From NCBI GenBank assembly GCA_946807835.1, contig OX327684.1, positions 37,136,501 to 37,200,500 of the forward strand: 64,000 bases of DNA. The letters run 5' to 3'. How positions within the stretch are numbered: the stretch's first letter is position 1; each line of letters opens with the position of its first letter. A model generated the notes under the pieces. That model saw nothing but the letters and a program-made list of their open reading frames with translations, was not told the DNA's origin and searched no databases. Positions 36,901 to 48,283 of this stretch are shown here, piece after piece. Made by a program: the position numbers and the translations under genes. The DNA is from Ailanthus altissimus (taxonomy: Eukaryota > Streptophyta > Magnoliopsida > Sapindales > Simaroubaceae).

Positions 36901-39202
36901 AACAAAATTTTTTTATGAAGAAATTTTTGGCTTAGAAAAAATGCCTTGTAATAGTTCTGAATTTCCTGTCAACAACTCAACTTCAGTTAGTCCTTTTCAG
37001 TTTTTTACATCAAAATAGTCAAAAGCTCTTCAGCATGTGTACATTCATCAGCATCAAAAGATCGTAGATCTTTCTTACATAACATTCAAGTACAATCTTC
37101 TCATCCACCAAACATTCATGCATCACAGTATACTTTACCATAAAATACTCAACGCATATCTACTACACCAATACCTTCATCTACTCAATCACATACAACC
37201 CACACCTCATACCATCCCATGCATAGTAAATCTAAGTCTGGTATATATAAACCAAATGTCTTTTTCAATCAAAAGTGTGAAATAGAACCTAAAATTTTTG
37301 AACTACACACAGTTCTTGAAGCTCTAAATGATAAGAAGTGGAACCAAGTCATGAAAGAAGAGTATTCAGCTTTGATGAATAATGGCATGTGGACTCTAGT
37401 TCCAACAGGTGAAGCTACCAAGGTTGTGAATAATAAATGGGTATTTCGAATTAAACACCACTCAGATGGCTCTATATCTAAGTATAAAGCCATATTAGTT
37501 GCAAAAGGTTTTTCTCAAACTCCTGGCATTGATTACTTAGAAACCTATAGTTCTGTGATTAAAGCCACCACTGTCAAAGTTGTATTATGCTTGGCTATCA
37601 TGCATCAATGGCAAATTAGGCAAATAGATGTCAATAATGCCTTTTTTAAATATGCATTTAATAAAAGATGTATATATGAAACAACTTGAAGGGTTCATTT
37701 ATCTCAACTTTCCTACACATGTCTTCAAGCTTCATAAAACTCTTTATGGTTAAAAAAAAGCTTTTAGAGCTTGATTTGATGAGCTTAAAAAGGCTTTATT
37801 GCAATGGGGATTTATTAATTTTAGATCTAATACATCTCTATTCTTTAAATCAGTACATAGTAAACTAATTCTTGTATTAGTTTATGTTGATGATATACTA
37901 GTTACAGGACATGACAGCTCAATGCTAGAGAGTTTTATTAAAGATTTATATGGTACTTTTGCCTTAAAAAATCTAGGATACTTCAATTACTTCTTAGGCA
38001 TCAAAGTTACTCTAACCAAGAAAGGGTTGCGTCTATCGCAGGGTAAGTACATTCAAGATATCCTAACCAAGGCTAATATGGCTAATTGTAAGGGCTGTGA
38101 TACTCTTTGTAGTCCTGGACAGAAGTTACTTGCAGCTGATGTTAAACTATTTGATGATCCCGCACTTTATAGGAGCATTGTAGAGGCATTACAGTATGCC
38201 ACTTTTACCAAACTAGAACTGTCCTTTGTTGTTCACAAGCTTAGTCAGTTCTTATCAGCCCTCACAATCAACCATTAGCAAGCATGTAAACGGGTATTAA
38301 GATATCTTCAAGTTACATTGCATTATGGTCTTGAACTTATTCACACATGAGACTATTGCTTTACAAGTTACAGTGATGTTGATCGGGGTAATGACCCCAA
38401 TGACAGAAAATATGTTGGGGGCTTTTTGTATTTATCTTGGTGATAACTTGATTTTTTGGTCTTCTAAAAAATAAAATGTGGTGTCCATATCAAATACAGA
38501 AGCAGAGTATAAGGCTCTAGCTACTACTTGCCCAAAAATGGTTTGGTTATCTTCTCTTCTTTAAGAGCTTCACATGTCTCCATCTGGTGTACCAATTCTT
38601 TGGTGTGATAATTAGAGTGCCTTGGCACTTGCTAGCAATCCAATTTTTAACTCTCGCACTAAGCATATAGAATTAGACATTTACTTCATTTGAAATCAAA
38701 TTACTAACAAACAAGTGGAGATACGTTTTGTCCTAAGTTCTGACCAGACAGCAGATGTCCTCACCAAGCCACTGCTATTTTCAAAATTTGCATATTATCA
38801 ATCCAAGCTTCAGGTGTCTCCACACCCTTCACCTTGCAGGGGAATTATATACAAAGTGCTCATATTGATGGTGTGCTCAAATCAAGATGGTTCGATAGTG
38901 TATAAGGGAAATCAAAGGCTTGTTTTCAGTTATAGAGCTGTAAGTATAAATGTAGCTGCAACAACTTTTCCCACTCTTCTTTAAAAAGTTTGTTATCAAG
39001 TTGTTATGAGTTTTTTCATGATTCACGGATCATTTGCCATCTGTAAATTCTGGTTTTATGTTTAATACTCGTGTATATAAAGCTGTAAAAATCTAATTCA
39101 AAGTGTGAGATAAAATACAAAAATTCTTTCCAGCAAAATCTCTCTGTGTCCAGATTTTCTCTTCAACTTTCTCACAAACCAAACACGCTCAAAACTCTCA
39201 CA
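33966..39202 (+). mobile_element. Decayed full-length copia inside the LINE, 359-bp LTRs
   Basis: LTRs 33966-34324 and 38844-39202 are equal in length and align throughout (TGGTGTGCTCAAATCAAGATG, AATGTAGCTGCAACAACTTT, ending CTCACA). TGGT on both sides (33962-33965, 39203-39206) is the likely remaining TSD, and joining the flanks restores the LINE reading direction. The PBS at 34325 reads TAGTATCAGGG. The 3' LTR start has diverged from TGTTA. It belongs to a different copia lineage from the two Tork-like elements. Confidence 0.88.
34341..38800 (+). pseudogene. Copia gag-pol remnants (nested in LINE)
   Basis: Gag at 34341-35010 (NSFPSTVKLTRSNYVIRKSQ; RDQLLLSW-like KRQDQLLLSWL; GLRSEYDSAV). 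A Gly/Asn-rich stretch follows, then a protease C-terminal part (LLYVPLITKNLVNVSKLIHD, about 35640-35710). GAG-pre-integrase with LGHPSPHALK lies near 36070. Integrase follows (PLKFWWELFYTASYLINRL and SPYELIFGHKPHYSFLKVF, 36600-36740). RT spans about 37219-38280 (KWVFRIKHHSDGSISKYKA; active site LVYVDDILVTGH retained). RNase H remnants (SNTEAEYKALA; TADVLTKPL) lie at 38490-38780. Many stops and shifts; no intact polyprotein. Confidence 0.87.
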
Positions 39203-40672
39203 TGGTATCCAGAGTTCTTCGGTATTTCCTTATCTCTTCTCTATGAGAGGCCACGGTTCCAAATTCTGCCTCGTTAGCGTAGCGTGGTCTTATGTGGGGA
39301 AAGGAGCTGCTTCAGCAGGGTACACGCTGGTGTGTGGGAACTTGGAAGAATGTTTGTATATAAAACAGGATCGTTGGCTGCCTCATCCCCCCTTTTTCAG
39401 AATTTTATCTGATATCCCTTGTGATCCTAATGCCTTGTTTGTAAGTCTTAAACTCCCTTCGGGTGACTGGAATTCGGAGTGTGTGACTACCCGGTTTAAC
39501 AAGGAAGATGCAGAGCTGATTTTAGGGTTACCTACGTCAAAAATTGCTCATAAAAATCGTCTAATATGGCATTATGATTCTCGGGGCCATTATTCAGTTC
39601 AAAGTGGCTATTGGATTGGTTTACAAGCTCAGGATTTTTCAGAGACTTCTTGAACTGACGGGCTGCGTGCTTGGTGGCTTGGTTTGTGGAGCTCTTGTAT
39701 TCCTGGCAAGGTTAAAATATTTTTGTGGAAGGCTTGGCATGGTTGGCTGCCAACTAAGGAGGCGTTGCGTCTCCACCATGTACTTATATCTGGAACCTGC
39801 CCTTGCTGCAATCTAGCAACTGAAACTGTTATTTACGCCTTGTGGTCGCGTAAAAAGCTGAAAAATCTAAGGCGGCAGGAATACTGGTTTTCGTCTTTGT
39901 CTGGATCCGATTCTGATTTCAGAGATTTTATTATGACATGTTTTGAGAACTTGGCTTCTCCAAAATTTGATCTTCTAGCTATTGTTTTTTGGAGGATTTA
40001 GTTCAGCAGAAATAGTCTTGTTCACTCCCGACCTGTGTTGGCAATGGATGAGGTGTTGTCATGGGCCAAAGTTTATCTTGAAGAGTATCAGAATGTTCCT
40101 AAGCCGAATGCTCCTATGGCCAAGACTGCTAGTCAACATCTCTCTCGATGGCTCCCTCCTCCTAAGGGTTCTTTTAAAGTTAATATAGATGCTGCCTTGG
40201 AGAGTAGGGGTTGTCGCTCGGGTTTTGGGTGGGTTTTTCAAAATTCTGAAGGCCATGTGATGGTTGCAGGAATCGTTGTTCATTCAGGTCGTTTATTGGT
40301 AGATATGGCGGAAGCTATGGCGTGTCGCCTAGATGTTTTGCAAGCTAGATATCTTGGTTTGCCTCCCGCCATTTTAGAATCAGACTCTGCTCGCGTGATT
40401 GGTTTTCTTACTGAGGTGTTGAACCCAATCAATGAGTTTGGTCTCATTTTTTCAGATATTAGAGATTTGATATCCCCATCATGTATTTCGATGGATAAAC
40501 ATACCTGTAGAGAAACTAACTAGGTAGCTCATCACCTCTCCAAATTTGGGGCAAATGTGGAGGGAGGGAGTCCCTCATTCTCTGGTTCATTTTGTAGAGG
40601 CGGACTTGTCTGCCTCCAGTTTGTTATCTTAATATAGTCCTTTTTTCTTAAAAACAAAAAAGAAGTTTATAT

Positions 40673-41269
40673 ATTATTATAACCAACAGAATTGGAAGAA
40701 TTGTTTTTGCCTTATTTGTATGCGTGAAAAATATGGTGTTTATGCCTTAAATTACAATATGGAATAATATTTTTTTTTTAGTTAAAGAAATAATGATTAT
40801 TCAAAAAATATGAAAGAAGTATTTTATGTTATACAATTCTTAAGATGAAATGCAAATTCAATTAGGGAAAATTAATATATATATATATATAAATGAAATT
40901 TGCATGCTATAACAAGAAACAGCTTCAAAAATTGATCAATTTTGACATTGGATTTGAAGAGAGAGCACTATTCTTTTTTTTTCTCTTTGTTCTCAAATAA
41001 TTATAATTCTTGCAAGATTTTGAGATAAAAAAAAATATAAAAATGTTGTGAAGGTAGTACGGTGAATCTCCACCAGTTAAGTCAAGTGCCATATTATGTT
41101 GCAATCAAATATTGTAAATTTGCATGCATATCGCCACTTATTGCAACATGTATTAAAGGTCAATTGATTGGATGGGATGAGACTATAAATTGGCCAACAT
41201 ATTAATCAAATAGTCATTCATATTTTGGATAACAAAGCATATCATACAAGTCCTCTACACTTATTTTAA
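40673..41269. other. AT-rich spacer after the LINE
   Basis: No gene seen. Contains a short (TA)n run near 40877 and generic AT-rich DNA. Confidence 0.45.
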
Positions 41270-42234
41270 GGGTTTTAATCAAAATTAGCTATTTAGAGGC
41301 TCTTTAATTTATTTAACCATGTTTTTTTTATTCAAAAACAAGAGTGTGAGAACTATTTTACTCTATCAATTCTTATTTCAAAATTATCGAGCACAGTTGT
41401 CGAGCAAATTTAAATTTATGTTATAATCTGCTCGATTAATTTGTTGAGTAATTATACAAAACAAATAATCTAATTATCAAGCACAAGTATCCAACTAAAA
41501 TTATATTCTATTGTAATACACTTGACACATATATCAAGCAAAAATAACCATGAAATATTTTAAGTATCAAGCAAAAGTGTCGAGCGAAAATTGGTTTCAG
41601 TTTTAAAATATTCGAAATCTTTGTTAAACACTCATATTCATATTTTATCGTTATTTTCTTTTTAAACTGCTGGACACATATATCCAACAATAATGAATAT
41701 ATTGTGTGTTTCTACAACTTTTATCATAATTTTTACTTCTTTTTTTCTAATTTTTGTTCACATAAATAACATTTCTTCATTTACTATTCACAAAAATACT
41801 ACGATGAATATTATATATATATATATATATATTACAAATAAGTGATGTATGTGGGAAAATAAAAAAAAATAATCATGTAATATAAGTTATGAATATAATT
41901 TCACTTAACACAATTTATATATATATATATATTGTATATTTAACTTGAAAGAAAGTGGTTGATATGTAGTGTTTTTAAGAGAATTTGTTATTTGTTGAGA
42001 ATACAAGTCTAAAGAATTTGATATGCAGTGTTTCTTTTTGTTGAGAATATAAATGTAGAGAATTTGATGGTTGTGTTGTTAGATTTTCATTAATGAAGTA
42101 AATTAAGTTCTTGAAATATAGATGGGATAAAATAGTTCTCACACTTTTATTTTGACTAACAAAAACGAAGAATTTGAGATTGTGGCTAACTAAATTAGAA
42201 GCCCCTTAAAATGGCTAATTTTGATTAAAAACCC
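41270..42234. mobile_element. About 1-kb element with long terminal inverted repeats
   Basis: The left end starting GGGTTTTAATCAAAATTAGC (41270) matches the reverse complement of the right end (GGGTTTTTAATCAAAATTAG from 42234 leftward). Similarity continues for 105-120 bp, including AGTGTGAGAACTATTTTA in both arms. The interior has degenerate direct repeats around ATCAAGCA...GTCGAGCAAAA and two (TA)n runs but no frame. The flanks TTATTTTAA and TTATTTGTT agree in six of nine positions, compatible with a worn 9-bp Mutator-type TSD; a TA dinucleotide TSD is the alternative. Superfamily not settled. Confidence 0.7.
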
Positions 42235-42291
42235 TTATTTGTTAATTTAATTATATAAAAAAAATAATTCAAAATTAAAAAAAAATTCTTC

Positions 42292-42302
42292 TATATATAT
42301 AT
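42292..42302 (+). promoter_or_regulatory. Putative TATA region of the DnaJ-type gene
   Basis: TATATATATTA about 30-40 bp before the proposed ATG at 42330. That is close, implying a very short leader or a start site further upstream. The inverted-repeat element ends only 96 bp before the ATG. Confidence 0.3.
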
Positions 42303-42329
42303 TAGAGAATGACGAAATAAAGATAGTAA

Positions 42330-43355
42330 ATGGCCACCCCACTCTTACCCAAAGCTGCTATATTAGGGGTTAACGAGAGGCTAAAAAAAACAAAAGCAAA
42401 ACAACACGGTGGGAGTGGTACAGTTGACAGCAGCGATTCCGTCAATAGTGGTCCGATTGGAAGATGATAAAAGCAGTGGTTATACTAATGGGTCTCGTCC
42501 TCTCTCCTTCTCTAAGCCATCTTGGGTGGTTCGAAGCGAGGCAAGTACTTTTTTTTTTTCCTAGAAAAATAAAACCCAATTAATTAATAATTCAAATTAT
42601 TAATAATTCTTTGACGACTTTTGGGTTGTTGTTAGTCAAATGTTAGAAAACTATTAAGGAAGAAGCCAGATCCACCGTGTGTTGTCTGCCAAGGTACCGG
42701 AAAAGTCCATTGCTACCATTGTTCTGGAAAAGGTGTTTCTCCTTTTTATACTTAAATATTCATTTTATTTAATGATAAGATTCCTAAAGGAATTGGAATT
42801 CCTCGCCTTCAATAAGTTGACTGTACCCTTTGGGTTACCTGATTTTATTTTGTGCCGAGTGCAGTGCAGTGCTAATCTTGTCATCATACATTTATGTGAT
42901 TATATATTAACTGTAGGCAGGACAAACCACGTTCAATTAGCGATGCTTCCTAAAGGAGAATGGCCAAAATGGCGAGTAAATATTATTTCACATAAAAATA
43001 ATCTTTTTCTTTTCAAGTGAACTGTATCTGCATCATGTTGTAGTCAATGCAATCATATGGGCTTTGCAAAATGAAAGCGTACATACAGACACAAATACGT
43101 ATATAGTAATTTTATATGTACATTTTAATAATGCTATGCAGGTCTAGGACTTGCGGAGGTAGTGGTCTCAGCTACTGTTCCCGTTGCCTGGGAACCGGCA
43201 AGTACAGGTACCTAATGGGTTTCCATTTCATGAATACGGATTCTGATGACGAGAAGACGCATCACATTCCAAGAGCTAATTCTGCTTCCCCACAACAAAC
43301 TGCTGCTGATCGACTTCTTCAAGCGGACCAACTAGATTCCCACCAACAATTCTGA
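42330..43355 (+). CDS. DnaJ-type cysteine-rich zinc-finger protein without J domain, probably plastid (4 exons, frameshift in exon 1)
   Basis: Exons 42330-42540, 42636-42732, 42917-42971 and 43142-43355 total 577 nt, one more than a multiple of three. The excess can be an extra A in the A8 run at 42383-42390: before it the frame reads MATPLLPKAAILG, after it the conserved frame reads LTAAIPSIVVRLEDDKSSG and runs to the stop. The C-terminal half has CxxCxGxG modules (CVVCQGTG, CYHCSGKG, CSRCLGTG) around AMLPKGEWPKW, as in BSD2-like chaperone-type proteins. The fourth module reads SRTCGGSG, with Ser where the first Cys belongs. Introns 1 and 3 begin with GC (GAG/GCAAGT and ATG/GCGAGT). The N-terminus looks like a transit peptide (inferred). 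Expected size is about 190 residues. It could be a real gene with an assembly error or an early pseudogene. Confidence 0.78.
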
Positions 43356-44038
43356 ATCTTATGTTCTAAGTTCTAACCCAACCCCCTTGTACAAAAAATT
43401 TAAGGCTCCAGATCATGTCCATGTCTTTACGATGGATTTAGACCAATAGATTCGAACCATTTATGATTGTACTCGGTCCTTATTAAAGGAAATTAGGAAT
43501 ATCCAGTTCGAAAATTTATAGCTCAGTATTGCTCATCCACGAACCTCTTCACTTATTGAAACAAACGGGCTAGGCCAACATAAACTGATACTGCAATTTA
43601 CTAGTCCCGCAGATTGTTTGGCAATTAGTGGAGTGAATAATTTCAGCTCTAATATCACATTCCATTTGGGCATCACACAAAATTCATTATTAGTTTACAA
43701 CACTTAATAGATGCAAGTCTCTGCAAAATGAAATCTTCCTTGCCTCCAAAATTGCAATTAGCATTACCAGTAAAATTAGCAGTTAAACAATCCAGGAATT
43801 TTGGCAAATTTAAAGGGGAGATGGATTTGAAAATATACAAGAATAGAATTAAGTTGTATTTAAGGTGCCATCCAACACCATCTCAAATCCTCAATTGCAC
43901 TAAAGAGAAGACCATTCAACTTAATTACAAGTCAGTCACCATTGACTAGTTTGAAATAGCCTACCACAAAACTTTATGTGAAATCAAGGGGACCGTGATC
44001 AAGAACAGGCTGCAACTGAACCATCTTAAATATAGTAC
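43356..44038. other. Convergent intergenic region (3' UTRs)
   Basis: Tail-to-tail spacer between the DnaJ-type gene and the NDUFAF3-like gene. No exon of either is seen; it presumably carries both 3' UTRs. The short frame at 43728-43949 has no recognisable domain. Confidence 0.5.
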
Positions 44039-46198
44039 CTAGGCATTAGGAAGAACTCCATATGGGAGAAGCACAGCAGCCACAATTCTACCTTCCTCAT
44101 TCAGTATGTTATATGTTGATGCAGCATTCCTCTGCAAAAAAACAAAGAATTCATTTACAGTATGAAGGCCATAGGAGCATTCAGCACAATTTTCAAGTCA
44201 AAATTTCAGTTGCACTTTTGGGTTGGGTTTTCCATTGGAAATAGAAGATGATAATAGTTCTGTATCAGATTACTTCCGCTATGCGCGTGGCCAACTAAAT
44301 GTACCAACAACTGTGCATGCTTGAAGAAACAGATATAGATGCGAAGATCTGTTAAGCCACATATAGATAGCATGTTAGGTTATAGTACTTTCAGCCAGAC
44401 AAAATGTTCATTGATTTGACTAAAGCAACTAGTTTTATTTGACATTTCTCTCTCAAAGTACTGGTAAATTTTGGTCATCTGTATCAATTAAAACAATTAA
44501 AACAATTAATAGTTGAATACTAATAGGACTTTCAAAGCTCTAGGTTAATTTCCATGTCTTATCCTTGTGTATACCTCAGTGCTGGATTTAACTTTTTAGG
44601 ATTATGTATCTTCCTTCCCTAATTTACAGAAACTTTTTCAATAATTTCTTTGACAACAGACTCACTCTAATCACTATAAGTGAGCTTACTCATATGGCAT
44701 ATACAGCATAAGTTCAACAAGCTGCAATTAAATAAAGCCAATACAGAAGGTATAAAGAGAATACTGAGTCAACGGCTTCTAACTTCATGCCAATAAACCG
44801 AACAAAACGTCGGAGTTCAGGATACACAGGTTCAATGTGCCTTCCACAGCCAAGAATCAAAATTTCTGAAACAAATACATAACCTAAGGTCAATAAAAGG
44901 AGATACAAGAAAGAAATAAGCATCATAAGTTGATTTCTACAATAAATGCATGTCAATTGAACCACACCATCAAAAGCATGAGATTACCATTTATTATTTC
45001 TCATTTGTTTATTAGTAAGACAATAGCATAAATTTCTTCTGACCAGATGCTGAAAGGAAATGTAGACTCAGTCCTCAAAAGATTTCAAGAGAATAATGAA
45101 TAGGACATAAAATAAATCATGTCAATGATAATGCCCCCTAAAGACAATATTGAATACTGAAAATTTAATGATCAATCAATCTATGAACAAGAAAAACAGG
45201 GGCAAAGTGATTTCAATCATTCAATAGAGAAAAATCGATTTACCAGGAATAGGTCCACAAAACAAGTGACATTAAGTTAAGGATCAGTTTCATGATAAGT
45301 GAATTGGGCTATAAAGCATTATAATCATGTGGTACATCAGAATTATTCTCCAAAAGATAAAGAGAAGAGTTTAAACTCTCACCTGGAATAGGCCGTACAA
45401 GTTGGAAGATAGACAAGCTGCACAGGGTATAAAAAAAGATGAAATATGAAGTACCAGCAAGGAAAAACCTCATATTTTCTCATTCTACCAACAAAACTTT
45501 AAAAAAAAAAGCATCAGGATCTAAGCAAAATATAAGGTCACTGTTCATTATTTAAACAAGCACCAAGAAAATTTCAGAGCCTGAATCAATATCCGAGATA
45601 ATTGAACCTTCTTTCATCTCACAAATATGAAAGTTAAATTGTTTGTCTGTCACAAGCAAAAGTGTTCAAATGGATTGCAGGAAGTATGTTGGTAGAGTTG
45701 GTTGTGTCCAAAATGAAAGCACGGTTGCTAACATTACCATCACTAATGTGACAATCAGCTAATAATCAAGAAGGGAGATAGATACCTGTTAGGAGTAATC
45801 TCAGTGAACTTCTTGGGAGTCCAGGACATGAGCAAATTTCCAACACAAAGCAGGCTGCCTTCATACTGAACCCCATTCACTGTGAAGCCTGTGTCGCTAT
45901 AACTACAAAAAATTAATTGATTTAAAACAAATTAAGCAACTAAGCTAACAAACAATGGAGGAGGTTTTGAATTAGAAGACTAGAGTTTATATAGATAACC
46001 AATAAAGAGAGAAAGAAACCCTTGGAAGCAAAGCTGATCCTCAGGGACATTGTCAATAAGATTGATTTGATCATAAAGAGAGAACGCACGTCTAAGGGAT
46101 GGCAATGGTTGATTTGGAGTAGCTGCCTTTGGGGAGTCCTTCCTTAGGCTTTTTATCAGATTCGGCAACGTTGCAACTGCTCTCTGTCTAACTGCCAT
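44039..46198 (-). CDS. NDUFAF3/Mth938-domain protein, probable mitochondrial complex I assembly factor (5 exons)
   Basis: On the minus strand, exons 46198-46020, 45902-45786, 45417-45383, 44865-44765 and 44131-44039 join in frame (525 nt, 174 residues), all with GT-AG borders. The N-terminus (MAVRQRAVATLPNLIKSLRK) is basic and lacks acidic residues, like a mitochondrial presequence. The rest is the Mth938/DUF498 domain: DTGFTVNGVQYEGSLLCVGN, LLMSWTPKKF, SLSIFQLVRPIPEILILGCG, ELRRFVRFIGMKLEAVDS and a C-terminal INLNEEGR-like YNILNEEGRIVAAVLLPYG. Family members such as human NDUFAF3 act in early complex I assembly; that role here is by homology. The third exon is only 35 nt. ATG at 46198 is the first in frame. 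No damage seen. It converges with the DnaJ-type gene. Confidence 0.9.
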
Positions 46199-47867
46199 CT
46201 CTTAAAATATTCAGTGGGAGTTGAAGCTCAACTTTTAACAAATTCCCCTATACAATTTTTTCCCACACATTCATACCAACATAAATTATGTGACAATCTC
46301 ATTTCTAAAGGCTAATTAATTTTCAGCAGCCAAGATCAACACAACATAGATAGATAGACCAATTATAAAAGTATCAAAATGGACAACAAATTCTATAACA
46401 GAAACCCCTACAAAGACAGAAACTTGATATCTTCACCACAGTCAATAAAATTAACACATCAACATCGTATAAATAAAATAGTGACGAGAAGATAAAATAG
46501 GGGAAAAAAAACCCTAAACGAAATAAAGCTCATCTTTGAGTTAAAATGTGAATTCAACGCCAAAAATATTTAATCACCTGTCAAACAGCTGGTGGCAGTG
46601 CGCTGGGATTTCGCGAGGATGATTAATTGGCGGGTGACGGCCACGCAAAAGATTGACGGCAATGTCAACAAATACGAGAAATTTTATCAATTGTTAGATT
46701 TTGCATTTTACTTGCGAAGAAAAAAATATTATTTTTTTGGGGTTGCGACTTGCGATAATTATTAGTGTTTTAGAGATAATTTTAGCAATCGTTTTTTAAA
46801 TAAAATTTTTAAAAATAATTTTTTTTTAAAAAAGTATTAATTATTTAATTATTAATTAAAAAAATTATTAAATTTTTTTGATTGTACATTATTAAAAATA
46901 TTTATTTATTATTAAATTATTAAAAAATTACTTATTATATCTTATATTTAAATTTTAAATAATTTAATATTTTTTATATATAAATTTAAATTTATCATTT
47001 TTTTTAAATCGATTTATTAAAATACAATAATTAATAAATCGATATAAATTACTCAATATGCAGAGGATCAAAATGTCAAAGATTCTTGTACATTATTTGC
47101 TACTCAAGAAAGCACAAAAAAATGGTCTTAATAATAATTTGTGGTACATCGAAAACAATAAGTACATTTATTTTAGTAGGCATGAGTTTGCATTGTTTAC
47201 AAGATGTGAGAATATTCATCAATAAAATAACTGTTTAAAAAATTTAGTTATCTTTTACAAATAAGATATTTACTGCTAAAGAATGTAACATTTAAATAAT
47301 TTGATACATTAATTATAGTGTATAACTTTGAGAAAATGAATGATTAAGATGCAATAAAACTACATTGTTATATTTTATTTATCATATGTTGTTATGTTAT
47401 ACATAACTAAATTGTATAAAGAATTTGTACCATAGATGGTGAATAACTATAAAAAGTCAATAAATATTATTGAGACAATATTTTATAAGAATTCACTTGT
47501 AATTCCTTGAGAAACGTATTGAATGACAAGATCGAAAAATAATAAAAAAATCTTTAGCACATAATTTAATAATAAATGAAAGAAATATAATTTATATAAA
47601 TATTTTTATACCTTTTAAATATGCAACCAATTTAAACATGAATTATATTAATGTATAATTTTTTATATCATTATTTAAGTTACATTAGGAAATTTTTTAT
47701 TACAGGTGTAAATATATGTATAAAGTGCGACAAACAACACGGAAACTCAATTTTTTTGAAGTTTAACACAACTAATTAAAAGTTAAAAAGTAAGACAGAA
47801 AAAACAAAATGTAAATCTCATATAGGTCCTAAATTTAAGATATAGTTGCACTCAAATCCTTGACCAA
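46199..47867. other. AT-rich intergenic region
   Basis: The first 400 bases are likely promoter and 5' UTR of the NDUFAF3-like gene. From 46690 to 47860 it is very AT-rich, with low-complexity T/A runs at 46790-47040. No gene, RNA or clear TIR element recognised. Confidence 0.5.
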
Positions 47868-48090
47868 TGTTCATATAGGGGTGGGCAAATTTTCCATACC
47901 CGACCCGTCTCGACAAGAAATTTTGTCTCGAATGGGCTAGGTTGGGTTCAGAAAATTTATGATTTCGTTCGAGAATTTCTGACATTTTTTTTGTAAATAG
48001 TAATTTTGAAACAGCGTCGTTTCATGAGGCTTGAAACACGTCGTTTTGATGAAGAAAAAATAAAAATGAAATGAAATCGATTCTTTCTCG

Positions 48091-48283
48091 ACTTGTTCTT
48101 TTCTCAGTTTCTGATTTCTCGTTGCTCTTCTCTCTCTCAAAATCTCACCCTCGTCGACGCCGACACCGACACAGCCCCCACCCACGCAAGACGCATGCCA
48201 CCGAGCCAATCATAGTCCCCCTTACAGCCTTGTTCTTTCTTCAGTTTCTGATTTCTCATTCCTCTTCTCTCTCTCAAAATCTC
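48091..48283. repeat. CT-rich direct repeat in the hAT 5' region
   Basis: CTTGTTCTTTTCTCAGTTTC at about 48092 recurs at 48229 (period about 137), each followed by TGATTTCTC and TCTTCTCTCTCTCAAAATCTC. The part between is GC-richer, with CGACGCCGACACCGACACAG. Probably an untranslated leader. Confidence 0.75.

Larger units (their letters stand above)
29591..40664 (+). mobile_element. 5'-truncated L1-type LINE, split by two copia insertions
   Basis: LINE segments are 29591-29927, 33044-33965 and 39203-40664. ORF2 remains: the RT start (KAPGEDGTAGCFYQKIW, SDFRSISPCNFSYKVVAKVL), RT core (LKLDMAKAYDCIEW, RGLRLGDPLSPYLFIF), a zinc-binding RVT part (KIFLWKAWHGWLPTKEALR, CPCCNLATETV) and an RNase H domain (FKVNIDAALESRG, DMAEAMACRLDVLQ, ILESDSARVIGFL). 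The endonuclease and ORF1 are absent. The tail is A-rich (TTAAAAACAAAAAAG), and a flanking GTTTATAT (29583-29590 and 40665-40672) is a likely target-site duplication. Many stops; inactive. The piece between RT start and core is also shortened. Confidence 0.88.

Noticed and set aside
39243..40523. Separate host gene with an RNase H domain
   Set aside because: The RVT zinc-binding and RNase H blocks continue the LINE ORF2 interrupted by the copia at 33966-39202, and stops break the frame.
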